Assembly: GCA_001931905.2 (NCBI GenBank)
Contig: MSJI02000885.1
Coordinates: 68,205-132,204 of the forward strand
Reading direction: 5' to 3'
From: Cladosporium sp. IMV 00045
Lineage: Eukaryota > Ascomycota > Dothideomycetes > Cladosporiales > Cladosporiaceae
Length of the DNA: 64,000 nucleotides
The stretch's first letter is position 1. The number at the start of each line of letters is the position of its first letter. The translations under genes and the position numbers were made by a program. Of the stretch, positions 41,192 to 52,958 are shown piece after piece. A model generated the notes under the pieces. It saw only the letters and a list, made by a program, of their open reading frames with translations, did not search any database and was not told the origin of the DNA.

Positions 41192-42196
41192 ATGGACACG
41201 ACCACGACCAAGCCGGTGTGCCCATTCCTGGACCTTCCAGTGGAACTCCGCCTTCTAATATACTCCCACACCTTGCTCGAGAGCCCGAAGATAACCATTT
41301 CAAGTGCCAAGGTGACCGGCGCGCCATCGGATATCGTGAACCGTCTTTATGAAGACGGTCGATCAGCCTTCCCGGGAATACCCCTACACGGCGAACCCGT
41401 CATCGAGGAAGACTACGATGCAAGTTTACTTTCCATCACGACGCCCCCAACCATTTCGCACTCGCAATCTCGTCGTGACCGACATTACCCATCCTGTCCG
41501 CCCTTACTCCTCACCAACAAGCAAATCCACAGCGAGCTCAAGAGCCATTTCGACCTCAAACACCGGCGAAGCGCCAGCGTCTTCGTCGCCTATCCCCACG
41601 GTCTACACGTCTTCCACACTCTGGCACCCTCCCTAATCCAACAAGCCCGTTCGATCCACATCGCAGGTCTATACACACCGACCACATTCTCTCCCACCCA
41701 CCGAGCCTACCTGCCTTCGGAACCGCCACCCTCCGTCCCTCTTGCGCACAACTACAACAGCCGCGAAATCCCGGACTCAGCCAGCGAACTCGGCAATCTG
41801 ATCAAATCACTCTTCGGCGAGCGCGCACGCCACTCGGTCGATAAGCTAGAGCTCCGCATCTACTATCCCGGCGAAGACAGCTACAGCACAGTTTGGGGCG
41901 ACGACTGTTCGCCGATCGTGATGGCGCTGCGCAACATTTTCATCGGCGAGATCAAAATCACCGTCTACCGCGGACGCTATGGGACGGGGGTAAAGTTGGC
42001 GGCTTCGGCGAACGCGGATCAGAGAAGGGTCGTTTCAACCGTTTGGAGGAGGTTGGAGGAGGGGCGGCGTGGTGAGCCGGCTTGTGGGAGTTGGGTTGTC
42101 GATCCGAAGTGGCCGGATTGGGAGGTCGAGAGTGATGCGAGTGAGGGCGATACGGTCCTGACCAGTATAGTTCCAAGGGACGTCGGGGATGCGTAG
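41192..42196 (+). CDS. F-box-like protein, 334 aa (copy B)
   Basis: Same length as copy A at 27966-28970, with about six residue changes: Ala/Thr and Met/Val near the N-terminus, Pro/Ala at about 58, and Asp/Glu, Asn/Asp and Asp/Val near the C-terminus. N-terminal F-box-like motif LDLPVELRLLIYSHTLL is unchanged. Function unknown. Confidence 0.8.
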   Translation: MDTTTTKPVCPFLDLPVELRLLIYSHTLLESPKITISSAKVTGAPSDIVNRLYEDGRSAFPGIPLHGEPVIEEDYDASLLSITTPPTISHSQSRRDRHYPSCPPLLLTNKQIHSELKSHFDLKHRRSASVFVAYPHGLHVFHTLAPSLIQQARSIHIAGLYTPTTFSPTHRAYLPSEPPPSVPLAHNYNSREIPDSASELGNLIKSLFGERARHSVDKLELRIYYPGEDSYSTVWGDDCSPIVMALRNIFIGEIKITVYRGRYGTGVKLAASANADQRRVVSTVWRRLEEGRRGEPACGSWVVDPKWPDWEVESDASEGDTVLTSIVPRDVGDA

Positions 42197-42749
42197 AATG
42201 ACGGCTGGGTTTGGGAGTGGATTGGTCCGTGGTTTAGCGGATGAGTCGAATGGTGAAGTTGTTTTGGGATGATGTTCAACGGTATTTCTTGGGGCGATAC
42301 GGATTTTCTGACTGGATATGACTCGACATAGGCGGTCTTTTACTGGAACGTGTTTGCTCTTCCCTATGGTTTGTTGTACGGACGAAGCAATTTAGATACC
42401 CACCTACATTCTTGACAAACTTTGTTTTTCTTTTGAACCAAGGGCTCCGCAGATATCACATCTCTGGAAGTCGATGATCTCGGAAACATCTAAGACTCTG
42501 CAAAGCCCAGTGACTTGACGAGCGAGGTCCACGTATCAGCACGGATGATTCTACCGATTTATGAAAGAAAGCAAAACCACCTACGCAATTCACCAAACCA
42601 ACTTCACAACCGCATACAAGCGAAGTGCCTCGCGAAGAGGACAACGCCACCAGCGCCATCTTAAGCGCCCAAGTGATCATGTGCACAAAAAATGCTCACC
42701 CTACAGTAGCGAGGCCTCACAAACGAAAACCACAGTCCTTCCCCGCCAG

Positions 42750-43097
42750 TCAATCAAATACAACCGTACAGCACTCTTTATTCACTTCCCACATATGAAC
42801 CCCACCGCCTTCTGCAGCAACCACCAAACTCGGCAAGCACCCTTGCCCAAAAAGAGCCTCAGAGCCATTGAACAGCCTTGGCGCTTCGCACGCATAGCCG
42901 GACACGCCGAAGCAGGTGGTTTTGGGGTCTTTGATCGTAAACTCGACATGACCCGACCGGGAGAGGGGTTGGCGAGCCGGCCACCCGCCATATCGAGCGA
43001 GGAATGCAACCTCAGCAGTGAGTTGTTCGTACTCTAGAGTGCTGGACGCCTCGCCTTCATCAGCCAAAGCACCAGCAGACAGATGTGGAAAGTCCAT
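42750..43097 (-). CDS. 115-aa ORF, open only in copy B; possible gene fragment
   Basis: Open frame beginning MDFPHLSAGALADEGEA and containing HVEFTIKDPKTTCFGVSGY and LPSLVVAAEGGGVHMWEVN. The composition looks protein-like, and a splice acceptor-like CCACAG lies about 20 bp before the ATG, so it could be the last exon of a longer gene. The counterpart at 29519-29865 is frameshifted. No family recognised. It may be a relic of a once larger gene. Confidence 0.35.
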   Translation of the reverse strand: MDFPHLSAGALADEGEASSTLEYEQLTAEVAFLARYGGWPARQPLSRSGHVEFTIKDPKTTCFGVSGYACEAPRLFNGSEALFGQGCLPSLVVAAEGGGVHMWEVNKECCTVVFD

Positions 43098-46000
43098 GAG
43101 AGAGTCGAAGCAAATCCTGTGGACTAGATCGGTGGATGCACTGCATCGCAGCTGCGTTGTTGCTATCCTTTCACTGCCATGATCCCCGTCATACTCTCCC
43201 CATTACTGTCTATGGTCGATTTCCGTGCCGGAAAAACGAAAAAGCGTGCAACCGCGCGTCCTACATCCTGCGTTCTGCATGCTGCGCGGCTGACTGGACT
43301 TGGAATCTGCTTTGCCGTGCTGTGGCTTGCAGGCTTGCAGATGTTGCTCTTGGACTGTACATACATGCTCGGTAATCGCCTGATGGGCTTGCAGACTTGC
43401 AGCTGGAGGCGTTTCCGTTTCGCTTTCTCGCACGCGCTGGGATGGGATGGGCTGGGCGTCTGCCGTGAGCCGGAGGATGTGAGCATGGGAGGGGAAGTGG
43501 AGTGTGAAGATGAAGAAGGTGAGGTGGCGAGGAGGAGTGGTGGCGGCGGCGGCGCCTCAGCAGAGAAAGAAAGTGCTGTCCCGGCGAGACAATTGGCCGA
43601 TACAACCTCTTACAGCTCAACTAGACATCCTCAAAAAAAAAAAAAAAAAAAAGTCTTAACCTCGTTTCAAGTGCAAGTGATGAGCTCCAATCGACCTCCC
43701 CCTCCTCCCACGGCGGAAGAAACCCCGTATTGTACCCTTAGCGAGAAGTGATAATAAAACGTCTTGGGAAACATCCCGAGCACGGCAAGTGCCTACCAAC
43801 CTACCTGCACATGCACGTGTATAGTGGTACCGTAATATCCATTTGCACATAACCGACGAAAATGACGAAAGTGACGATGACGACGACGAGTATATTATCC
43901 TTACGGTCACCGCCGCCGCGTCTCCCTCCTGCATGGGTCGCGGCGCACAAACACACTCGCATGCAGCATGCATGCATACACATAATGCAGTACATGCATG
44001 TACATGCACGCAGAGCGCGGCGTAAAAGGCGTCGGCTCCGGTTGTCGGGCCGGGGGGACGGATATATATATGATATTTTCCTCGTTCTTGATGGGAAGGG
44101 AATGAAAGAGAAATCACGACATTCGACGGACGTTTCAGATGCTCAGATAGCGAGAAAGGCGAAGCAAGGCGGTCTCGACAGATAAGAGATAGGGCATGGC
44201 ATGGCGTGGGATGGCCTGATGACGCGGGCGTGGGAGTCTTCTCCACTCCACTACTGTATAATAGAGACCGCCTCGCATGCGCGCTACATAGGCGCGCGGG
44301 CAGGATAGAGTAGACGGGATGGGATAATCGATTGATCAATCAATTGACCGGCCGATAGAGTTCGTCGATGCAATCCCGCCGGTGAGAGACTACATCTACG
44401 CGAGGACGACGACACATGGGATGAACGACGACCACGACGATGGTTGATGACAGAGTACATAGCATAAGGTAGCATGGCAAGGATCCGAGGACCCGACAAG
44501 TCGGAACAGCAAAGCATGGGGAGTAATGACGATCTCCCAGCCTGGCTGTAGGCGACATTGCGATGGACAAGAATCACGAATTGCGAATGTTTTGGAAAGA
44601 CAACTTTAAAATTGACAGGCATTCGCAGACGCAATGCAAGTAATGAGAGAGGAGCGATGGGATTCTAGGGCACGCTTCATTTGCATAATAATCTCCTTCC
44701 GTTGTTTGCACAGATTGAGAGTCGTTTGCACAATTTGAGAATCAATATCGACAAGTCGACACATCGTCGAGCCAACCGCGAGTTTCTTTGGTGGGATGAG
44801 GAGAAATCGATCTCGATTAAACTCACTCACACGACCTCAACGATGACATACATCGACGGAGGAACTCTTTCGCGATCTTGCGAGACTCGCCAACAACCGA
44901 GGCGAGAATGGAAAACCGGGCTCGCGGCTCCAATTCTCCAAGAGAAATCAGTAACACCAGCATGGATGGTCCTCGTACCTTCTAGTCTTCTGGCCTTTCT
45001 TTCAATTTGAGTCAACCTCGAAAAGTGGAGGATCGCCCGCACCGCCGTTTTGGGGACGCCAGGGCCCGCCGTTTCAGCTTCCTGTGGGAAGTTTTGAATT
45101 TCGCGCGCGCGGGGAAGTCAGTCTATCCACCTGCCGGTGACGTTCGGTGGTGCTATGCCTTTTGGGGAGTGATGGGAAAGTGTTGGAAAGTATGTTTGTG
45201 CGAAGGGTAAGCATGTCTCATCAGTCGTATGCTCGTCGATCGCATGGTGAGGTGGGGGGAAGGGTTGCACGGGAGTAGTGGTGGTGGTTCATATGGGGTG
45301 GTTGCGAGATGGAGAAGATCTAGAAATGATGGAAGGCACCAAGACGAGTGTTGCAGCATCACAAACAGAGAACAAAGATCCTCGGATCCCCTCCAAGCAA
45401 GCAAGGGGCAATTGGCAAGATCTCAAATCATCCATCCAAGCACCAGGGTTCATCCCAGATCGAGATGGCGTAGAGAAAGCCAGCTTCATCCAAAATTCAT
45501 GAAACGCCCTCAGCGCCAACCGACGATCTTTCCCCTTCAAACCTCCTCACGCTTCTCGATCGCCCCTCTGAGAAGCATGTCTCACGCCGGCCGTTCTTCA
45601 AGTTCTTCAGCAAGGCCTAGCTCCTACCGCTTTGGGATTTTACACTTTTCGCCCTGGCGTCCCCAGCGGAACAGAGTTAGGCTGGCCTTTTGACAGGGGG
45701 GGTTTTGAGACAAGCGAGATTTTTGAACGCGCAATACGTGGGGTTGTGCTCGAGCGATGGCGATTTGGGGGCAGGGATTGGAGCTTTGGGTCGAGATGGG
45801 GGCGTGGGTGATGCTGGCTTTGGGTCGCTTTGGCAGGGGTTTGGTTTGGGTGGTGAGGTTTGGGGATGGATGTTTTGGTTATTTTGGAGATTTGTGTGTA
45901 TAGTGTTGTCTTGGGGGTGGGTTTATGTAAGAATTGTGAGTTTCGCTTGATGATTCTTGCTGTTGTTTAGAAGAGCTGGCCTTCGAAAACGCGTTCATGA

Positions 46001-48306
46001 AGAGAGAGGCTGGTGATGACTAGTGAGTACGACGGTATGTGAGGGAAATGTCTTTTTTGCTGGTTTCCGGCGATGAGAGACATTCGCGAGCGGTGAGTGT
46101 GATTTGTGTGATACGACTGCCTGCCCTTGACGTAGGGGTGTGATATATAGGTACTCGTAGATAGCGATATGGAAGCAGATCATTCCTGAATAACTAGTAC
46201 AGACACGCGGTCACATATGCACACATAACAGAAATCACGTACATGCACAAATCACAAAACAGACACGGATACATGAATACCGAGATAAACGTTTCCCATC
46301 CGCCTCTCTCCGCGATCTCGTCTGATACATCATACAATTGATACGTAGCCGATTCAAGCATGGTGGAGTCGCCATCATCGCACTTCCTAGTCAGAAGTTC
46401 TGCTTCTGTTTCTTCTCAAGCTTCTGCTTCTTCTCTTCCTAGCAAGGTGGACCCCAAAACCCACTCACCTGCAAGCTAGTCTCCACGCATTCCCATGGAT
46501 ACGAAGGAAACGGTCGCAAAGATAGCGCGTGTGGAATCGTCGGGGATTTTGTGCAGAAGCGCCGTAGACGCGCGAAGGAAAACGCGTTTGCTTTCTTGCT
46601 TTCCTTTTTTTTTTTTCTTCCTTTTTTTGTGCACGTATGTGCACATACACAAAATCGTGACATATCCACACGAAAGACGTTGGGCGGTACGGTTTTTTCT
46701 ACTGGGTGTGGAGCCGCGCGGACGGCGGGTCGATGAGACAGGTGAGAGATGGCGGAGAGGCCGATTGCGAAGGCTCGAGCTCTTGTACTCTCTCATCGTA
46801 GACGATGGATGATGCAAGTGAAAGGTAAGCGCGGTGAAGTAATACCGTAGAGATCTCTGGATCGATGGATGCGGCACGATTGACAATAAGTGAAGTAAAT
46901 CATATTGCAGAAGAATCCATGCGAGGAATTTCTGCTGCGTACATGAAGAACGATTTTTCTCCTGCCCTCCCTTGTTCTGCCTATTGAATAAACACCCATG
47001 TCCCTACCTTTCGAATCCTTGTCGTCGTATCATGCAATCCACGCCATCTTTGCAATCCCCATCAGGCGGCCTGTTCCCATGCACTATGTAGGCTGGCCGT
47101 TTGTGACCGGGGATAGCAGCGCGCAGCGCGAGGCCTCATGCATGATGCATGCGAGGCAAGGGCAGCGCGAAAGTCCATGTGAGTGAACGAGCGACGCGTT
47201 TCCCGACATCGCGGCAGAGAGGCAGGGTAGGTGGAAAGTATAAAAAATTCCACCAGCAAGGGTGGGGATTTGGGAGAGAAAAAATATCCCGCGGTGAGGA
47301 AGGTGAGGAACAAGAGGATGATGGTAAACCCCACGTGTGTCCGCTCCGTGGTATGGCGGCAGACAGGCGCGGCGGTGGATTGGAGAGCGGATGGGGCGAG
47401 AGAGCTTGATGCATGTATGCTGCTATCGTCTGTTGCTAGTACTGTGGAGCTCGGCTGGGATGATGTCTTCTTTCTGGGTGGAGGCATACGAAGACCATGG
47501 GCGGATCGAATGGGGAGCAATTCATTGGGAGGGGAGAGATGTTCTATTGCTGGCCGGGCGCCTCGTACCGGTGGTCGATGGAGACAGTGAAAGGTAAGGT
47601 AGGTCAGAGCAATGCCGAGGGAGCGACGATGACATGCTTGCCGGCTAAGGCAGGCTACAGGTAGCTAGGCATGTAGCTGGCGCGAAAGGGCAAGCGATGG
47701 GATAGGCCAGAGAGGCCAGAGGGGAGAAGTGTACCACACACGAGGGAAGCTATAACCCTCCTCGAATCGGGGGATGGGAGTACGTATACGTATGTGCCTA
47801 CATACGTACATGGGGCGTATCACCCGTGCCGCTGCAGGTGGAGAGCCACAGCAGAGGCATGATCGGAAAGTCAAAAAAAAGTTTGCCCACGCCCACATGC
47901 CATGCGGTGCTTCCCTGGGTGAGGGGGGAACAGCTGCGATGCTTGGATTTGAAGATATGGCATGTGAAGGGCAGAGCGGGAGAGGGCAAGACAGATAGGA
48001 TGGAAGAGAGATAGCAAGGACTACGGAGGTATCGCTAACGGGTGGATGGCAAGGATAGGATGAGATGATCAAATGGATATGAGAAAATAGAACTCAGGGC
48101 GGGCTAGGTGAGGGTTAGTGCAGACGAGCAGCAACGGCGGCGCTGAAGCTAGGGCCAGGATCGGGTGGGTGATGATGAAGAAGAGGAGGGAGGATCGTGT
48201 GAGAGCAGCCATATTGTGTGAGGCGTTTCCGCAGGCATCTTTAGAGTGGTGGTGATAGTGGATGAGTGGGAGAGGCTTCAAAAAATAATTGGAGTTCTCT
48301 GGAGGA

Positions 48307-48463
48307 CTAATGCTGTGGGAATGGAGTAGTGCCTGGGAGGAAAAGGTGTTGATCGCGCTGTGAGTGGAAGGAAATCGGCAGGCTATCGACCACCAGGGGC
48401 CGAGCTAGGCGCTGCTAGCGTCGCCCGTTGCCTTTCTTTGCCCTGCGCCTGCGAAGAAAGACT
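48307..48463 (+). promoter_or_regulatory. 157-bp conserved block (copy B)
   Basis: Identical to 35024-35180; see that entry. It lies 1.2 kb upstream of the BNI4-like ATG at 49697. Confidence 0.45.
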
Positions 48464-48534
48464 TACTGATAGCGGTATGATGGGAAAGGTAGGGTGAGTT
48501 GAGGCGAGGCGAGTGATGAGTGGAGGGAGGTTGA

Positions 48535-48582
48535 GGTGGTGGTGGTGGTGGTGGTGGTGGTGTTGGTGTTGGTGTTGGTGGT
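48535..48582 (+). repeat. GGT/GGTGTT microsatellite, length-variable between copies
   Basis: About 48 bp of ggt repeats with three ggtgtt units; the matching site in copy A (35248-35262) has only about five units. Confidence 0.85.
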
Positions 48583-49414
48583 GAGCGGGTGAGTGGTGCG
48601 TGGTAGGAGGTATTACGATCCTAGTGACGGGATGAAATGTAAGTGAGGTAAGGTGGTGTCTAGTAGTGGTGGTCGAGGGTAGAGTAGGGTCGTCTCTTAG
48701 GAAGTGAGGGCCAGGTCAAGTCAGGTCAGGTCAGGTAGCACTCTCGATCTGCCTGCTGCTGCTGCTGCTCGTAACTCTCCCGCTGCACTGCTTTCTGCTG
48801 CACTCTGCACTGCACATCATCACCACCTCCTCTTCTCTCACCACTCTCCACCACCACCACACTTCAATTTTCCATTGTCCGGACATTTCTTCCCTCTCCT
48901 CACCTCCACCTCCCGCCCGCGTTCTCGCCACCGCCCCGCCCACACGCCGTCGTCGCCGTTGTTGTTGATCGCGTCGCCCTGGGGTTTGCCGAGAGCACGG
49001 CCAGCATTCCTAAACACCACGACACACCACCGTCAGGAGCACTCGCCCGCTGCCACCTGCCCCGTCAACCCATCCCACTGCTCTCTCTACTACCCGTTAC
49101 CATCCCAATAATAATACCACCACCACTGCCAAACACCACCCCACCGCCCTCTGCTCCTCCACCGCCCGCCGCCAACGCTCGCTGATCTCGCCTCCCTCCT
49201 CTCGATGTGGTTCTGAGACCCTCCACCTCTCTGCTTCGGCAGAATCCCACGCCGTGCTACACCTTTCTTCACCCTCCACGGGCTGAGACTCCTGCCGCCC
49301 AGGTACGTGGTTGCAAGACATCAATACACACGCTACACTTCACTTCATTTGCACTCCCTTCTTTCGTCTCTCCCTCCTCTTCCCCCTCCGTCCAGTTCAC
49401 CCATCTCTGCATCA

Positions 49415-49456
49415 TGTCTTTAGCCGCTAAGCAGAGCCGCGTCCCGGCCTGCTGAT
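49415..49456 (+). other. Candidate 13-codon uORF, or intronic ORF (copy B)
   Basis: Encodes MSLAAKQSRVPAC exactly as at 36051-36092. See that entry for limits. Confidence 0.35.
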
Positions 49457-49696
49457 AGGGGTCCGCCTCCCACGCTTCTTTCACCTTCACCACCTCCCAT
49501 CTGCCATTGACTCTCGCCCACGCTTCTCACGCCTCCTCTACCTTCTTGTCATACCATCATTCACTCTTTTCCGCTTCTCCCACTGACTGCTGGCCGGCTC
49601 AGATAATATACATACCCTTGCTCCACCAACCCCTACCTTCGATATCCATCTTCGCCAATCCCTCGTTCGCTTTGATCTTTTACACTGGCAGGACCC

Positions 49697-51339
49697 ATGG
49701 CTGAGGTACTGTCCCTCCCCATGCAAAGCTCCAGCACGGTTACGATGCTGCACTCCCGCCCTTCCTCCGCCGAAGCCTTCCAGGGCCCTACACAACAGTC
49801 GCCTCGCCTCGGCCAGGCACCCAGGAGCATGTACAATGGACCGAACAACACAGCCTTCAGAGCTACCGCTTCCCCTGTGCAGCCCTACGCTTTCCAGGCT
49901 ACGCCACACCTGCGGCAAGAATCGAGGACAAGCTCTGCACCTAACGCCGGCCAGAACTTCCTCGGTGTTCAGAAGCCAGGCCACACGCAGTCGGCCTCCA
50001 CATCGACCGCATCATCCTCTGATGCTTCATCGGCGAAGGACGACTCCGTCATCGGCACACAGACAGAGTCTCTGATAAACTTCCAAGCAAGCATGCCTGA
50101 TCTCTCGTTGAACAGCTTCGAGCAAACAGCCAAGCCATCGCCGGATCGTTATAGACGGGTTGCACGACGCACCAACTCCAACAACTCGGTGCCCAGAGTC
50201 GCCACTCCTAATGACACCGCCGCGCCCGCCGTCTCTGGCACGGCACCCTCAGATCTCCTGTCACAGCCGAAACCTGGACCAGAACGCAAGGCCAGTGCCG
50301 ATGATACAGCACTGCCTCGGTCGGGAACAACTGAGCTGGCGAAGCGCTACCGCAGGCGTAGCTTGAACACCATTGACACACACGTCGCCTCGCCCAGCGG
50401 TGACGCTCAGGCCGGCGCTGGCGCTCAACGACCTGCTTCAAGTCAGGGTTCGAGTGCAACCTCAACCCCAACGACCATTCGCCCGGTCTCTTCCCATCAG
50501 CGTAACAGCAGCCGTGATGGAACAGAGGCCGCTCAACGGGGCAACGCCACCGCCTCGGACGCCACCAGCGTCAAGGGCAACGAGACTGCCACCGCTCAGA
50601 AATCCGTCAGTGTTCCTCCTAGAGGTGCTTCTGACCCAAACAAGAGGATGGCTTCTCCGTCACCACTCTCACGGCAGGCGAATGAATCTCAAGCTCCTGC
50701 AGCGGACAAAATCCCGCCTCCTGCTAAGCCAGGCCACAGATCCTACGCTTCAGTCACACGAGCAGCGGTCAACCAACCTCCCAGCGCTGCTGCTCAACAT
50801 CTTGCGGCAGTCTCGGACAAAGATCTGAACAAGGGCATGAAATCACGCCTGAGACGTGCCTTTTCCTTTGGCAGTGCTCAAGAGCTCAGAAATGCTAATG
50901 CGTCCATGGCGCCACATCCCGGACGGGAACAACCACAGGCACAAGAAGAGGAGCTGGACCCGGAACAGATGGAGATTGCTCGCAGGCAAGAGGCCGCCGG
51001 AATTGGTGCTAACATCTACTCCGGTCAAGGTGGCTTCACTGGCTCCACCGACAATATCTCAATTTCATCGACGGCTTCCTCCGCCTCAATGATGTTGCGA
51101 AAAATGGGCAAGGGCGCGAAGAAGAGTGCTAGAAGCATCAAGGGCCTTTTCCGCCCCAAGTCTGTGATTGGCGTTCCTGCTGCCGATGGTCCGGTGCAGG
51201 TGCAGAACAGTGCTCCTCTACAACCAAGCATGGCCCAGGTCTCGATGGTGACAGTCGAGGCGGAGAGGCAAAAAGTCAACGTGAACGCCGAATTGGACGA
51301 CAAGAGCGGCGGTGCGACTGGCTTCCCCAAATTGGAGCG
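49697..51339 (+). CDS. Bni4-like PP1-docking scaffold (copy B, 3' end cut by gap)
   Basis: 547 codons from the ATG, same start as copy A, cut at the N gap. Disordered Ser/Thr/Pro-rich chain; conserved islands are SMPDLSLNSFEQ (about 131), RYRRRSLNTIDTHVA (about 216), MKSRLRRAFSFGSAQELRN (about 380) and a Gly/Ser region leading to KSARSIKGLFRPKSV (about 475). These basic phospho-motif-like blocks resemble those of bud-neck and septation scaffolds. The C-terminal PP1-binding end is missing here because the contig stops. Confidence 0.6.
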
Positions 51340-51359
51340 NNNNNNNNNNNNNNNNNNNN
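51340..51359. other. Assembly gap of 20 N
   Basis: Joins the end of contig 2 to contig 3. Sequence after the gap restarts about 1 kb earlier in the same gene, so the two contigs overlap rather than being adjacent. Confidence 0.97.
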
Positions 51360-52958
51360 GCGCTACCGCAGGCGTAGCTTGAACACCATTGACACACACG
51401 TCGCCTCGTCCAGCGGTGACGCTCAGGCCGGCGCTGGCGCTCAACGACCTGCTTCAAGTCAAGGTTCGAGTGCAACCTCGACCCCAACGACCATTCGCCC
51501 GGTCTCTTCCCATCAGCGTAACAGCAGCCGTGATGGAACAGAGGCCGCTCAACGGGGCAACGCCACCGCCTCGGACGCCACCAGCGTTAAGGGCACCGAG
51601 ACTGCCACGGCTCAGAAATCCGTCAATGTCCCTCCTAGAGGTGCTTCTGACCCAAACAAGCGAATGGCTTCTCCGTCACCACTCTCACGGCAGGCGAATG
51701 AACCTCAAGCTCCTGCAGCGGACAAGATCCCGCCTCCTGCTAAGCCAGGCCACAGATCCTACGCTTCAGTCACACGAGCAGCAGTGAACCAGCCTCCCAG
51801 CGCTGCTGCTCAACATCTTGCAGCAGTTTCAGACAGAGATTTGAACAAAGGCATGAAATCGCGCCTGAGACGTGCCTTTTCTTTCGGCAGTGCTCAGGAG
51901 CTGAGAAATGCCAATGCGTCCATGGCGCCACACCCCGGCCGGGAACAACCACAATCACAAGAAGAGGAGCTGGATCCCGAACAGATGGAGATTGCCCGCA
52001 GGCAAGAGGCCGCCGGAATTGGTGCTAACATCTACTCCGGTCAAGGTGGCTTCACTGGCTCCACTGACAATATCTCCATTTCATCGACGGCTTCCTCGGC
52101 CTCGATGATGTTGCGAAAAATGGGCAAGGGCGCGAAGAAGAGTGCTAGAAGCATCAAGGGCCTTTTCCGCCCCAAGTCTGTGATTGGCGTTCCTGCTGCC
52201 GATGGTCCGGTGCAGGTGCAGAACAGTGCTCCTCTACAACCAAGCATGGCCCAGGTCTCGATGGTGACAGTCGAGGCGGAGAGGCAAAAAGTCAACGTGA
52301 ACGCCGAATTGGACGACAAGAGCGGCGGTGCGACTGGCTTCCCCAAATTGGAGCGTAACTCCATCGATGCTGGAGCCATCTCCCAGAGACCTTCCGCAGA
52401 CAGCTCTGATTCTCTGACTAGGCGCAGCATCGTTGGCAGCGACAAGGACCGCGCAGAAGTACTAGCCGCTGTCAAGAAGGGCATTCTCAAGCGTTCCGGT
52501 ACATCTTCGCCGACCGCCTCTCCTGACATCCGACCCGCCGACGGCACTTCTCACGGACTCGACAGCCCAGCTTCATCCATGCCGAGCACGCCCAAGGACG
52601 GCTCGACTCGCAGTGCCTCTTTCCGGGACACCGCAAACGGCGATTATTTCAGCCAGTCTCGCATCGCTTCCATGACGAACACTAGGAGCATGCCTGCTAC
52701 CCCCACTGGAAAGGGCATCACATTCTCTCCTCGCATCCAGTTTCACGATGCCTGGAGTGCCTCCGACTACGATCGCAGGGGAGACATCGCGACTTGCAAC
52801 CGCCTAACTCCGATTCTCGCCCAGCAGATCAAGGAGGAGCTCAACACGTTCAAGATGGTAAGTTCTTCGGACTTGAGTGAATAACTACGCATATGCTAAC
52901 AATTTAACAGGAGATGGAAGTCCACGAGCTCAGCAAGCCTCACACCCACTTCTTCTAA
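51360..52958 (+). CDS. Bni4-like PP1-docking scaffold, C-terminal part (continues copy A)
   Basis: Exons 51360-52857 and 52911-52958; the N-terminal part of this version is at 36334-37208. The C-terminus carries RIQFHDAW (RIQF at 52732-52743 fits the PP1-docking RVxF consensus), YDRRGDIATCNRLTP, LAQQIKEELNTFK, and the last exon EMEVHELSKPHTHFF. From memory this end is shared by fungal Bni4/Afr1-type proteins, which bring protein phosphatase 1 to septin and chitin-synthesis sites. The 53-nt intron has GTAAGT, a gctaac branch site and AACAG. A formin lies on the same scaffold, consistent with but not proof of a polarity/septation theme. Identity as Bni4 orthologue is inference. Confidence 0.6.

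Larger units (their letters stand above)
43098..49696. other. Long non-coding interval upstream of the BNI4-like gene (copy B)
   Basis: Counterpart of 29866-36333. Contains an A run of 20 at 43633-43652 where copy A has three A, and a GGT/GTT array at 48535-48582 that is much shorter in copy A (35248-35262). Contains the conserved 157-bp block at 48307-48463, an 8-bp hairpin acgtatgtgcctacatacgt at about 47787, and the leader with donor 49303 and acceptor 49691. No gene keeps its frame in both copies. Confidence 0.6.
37229..50571 (+). repeat. Block B of the 13-kb duplicate (contig 2 version)
   Basis: Second version of 24010-37208, 144 bp longer, with the same gene order. Contig 2 continues to 51339. 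Its last 251 bp (51089-51339) are identical to 52105-52355 of contig 3. Both ends of contig 2 are thus identical to the other version while the interior is diverged, the signature of an assembly bubble. Confidence 0.9.

Noticed and set aside
24010..51339. Real segmental tandem duplication with gene family expansion
   Set aside because: Both junctions are N gaps inside genes, and the contig end overlaps fit a bubble; no sequenced junction supports a duplication.
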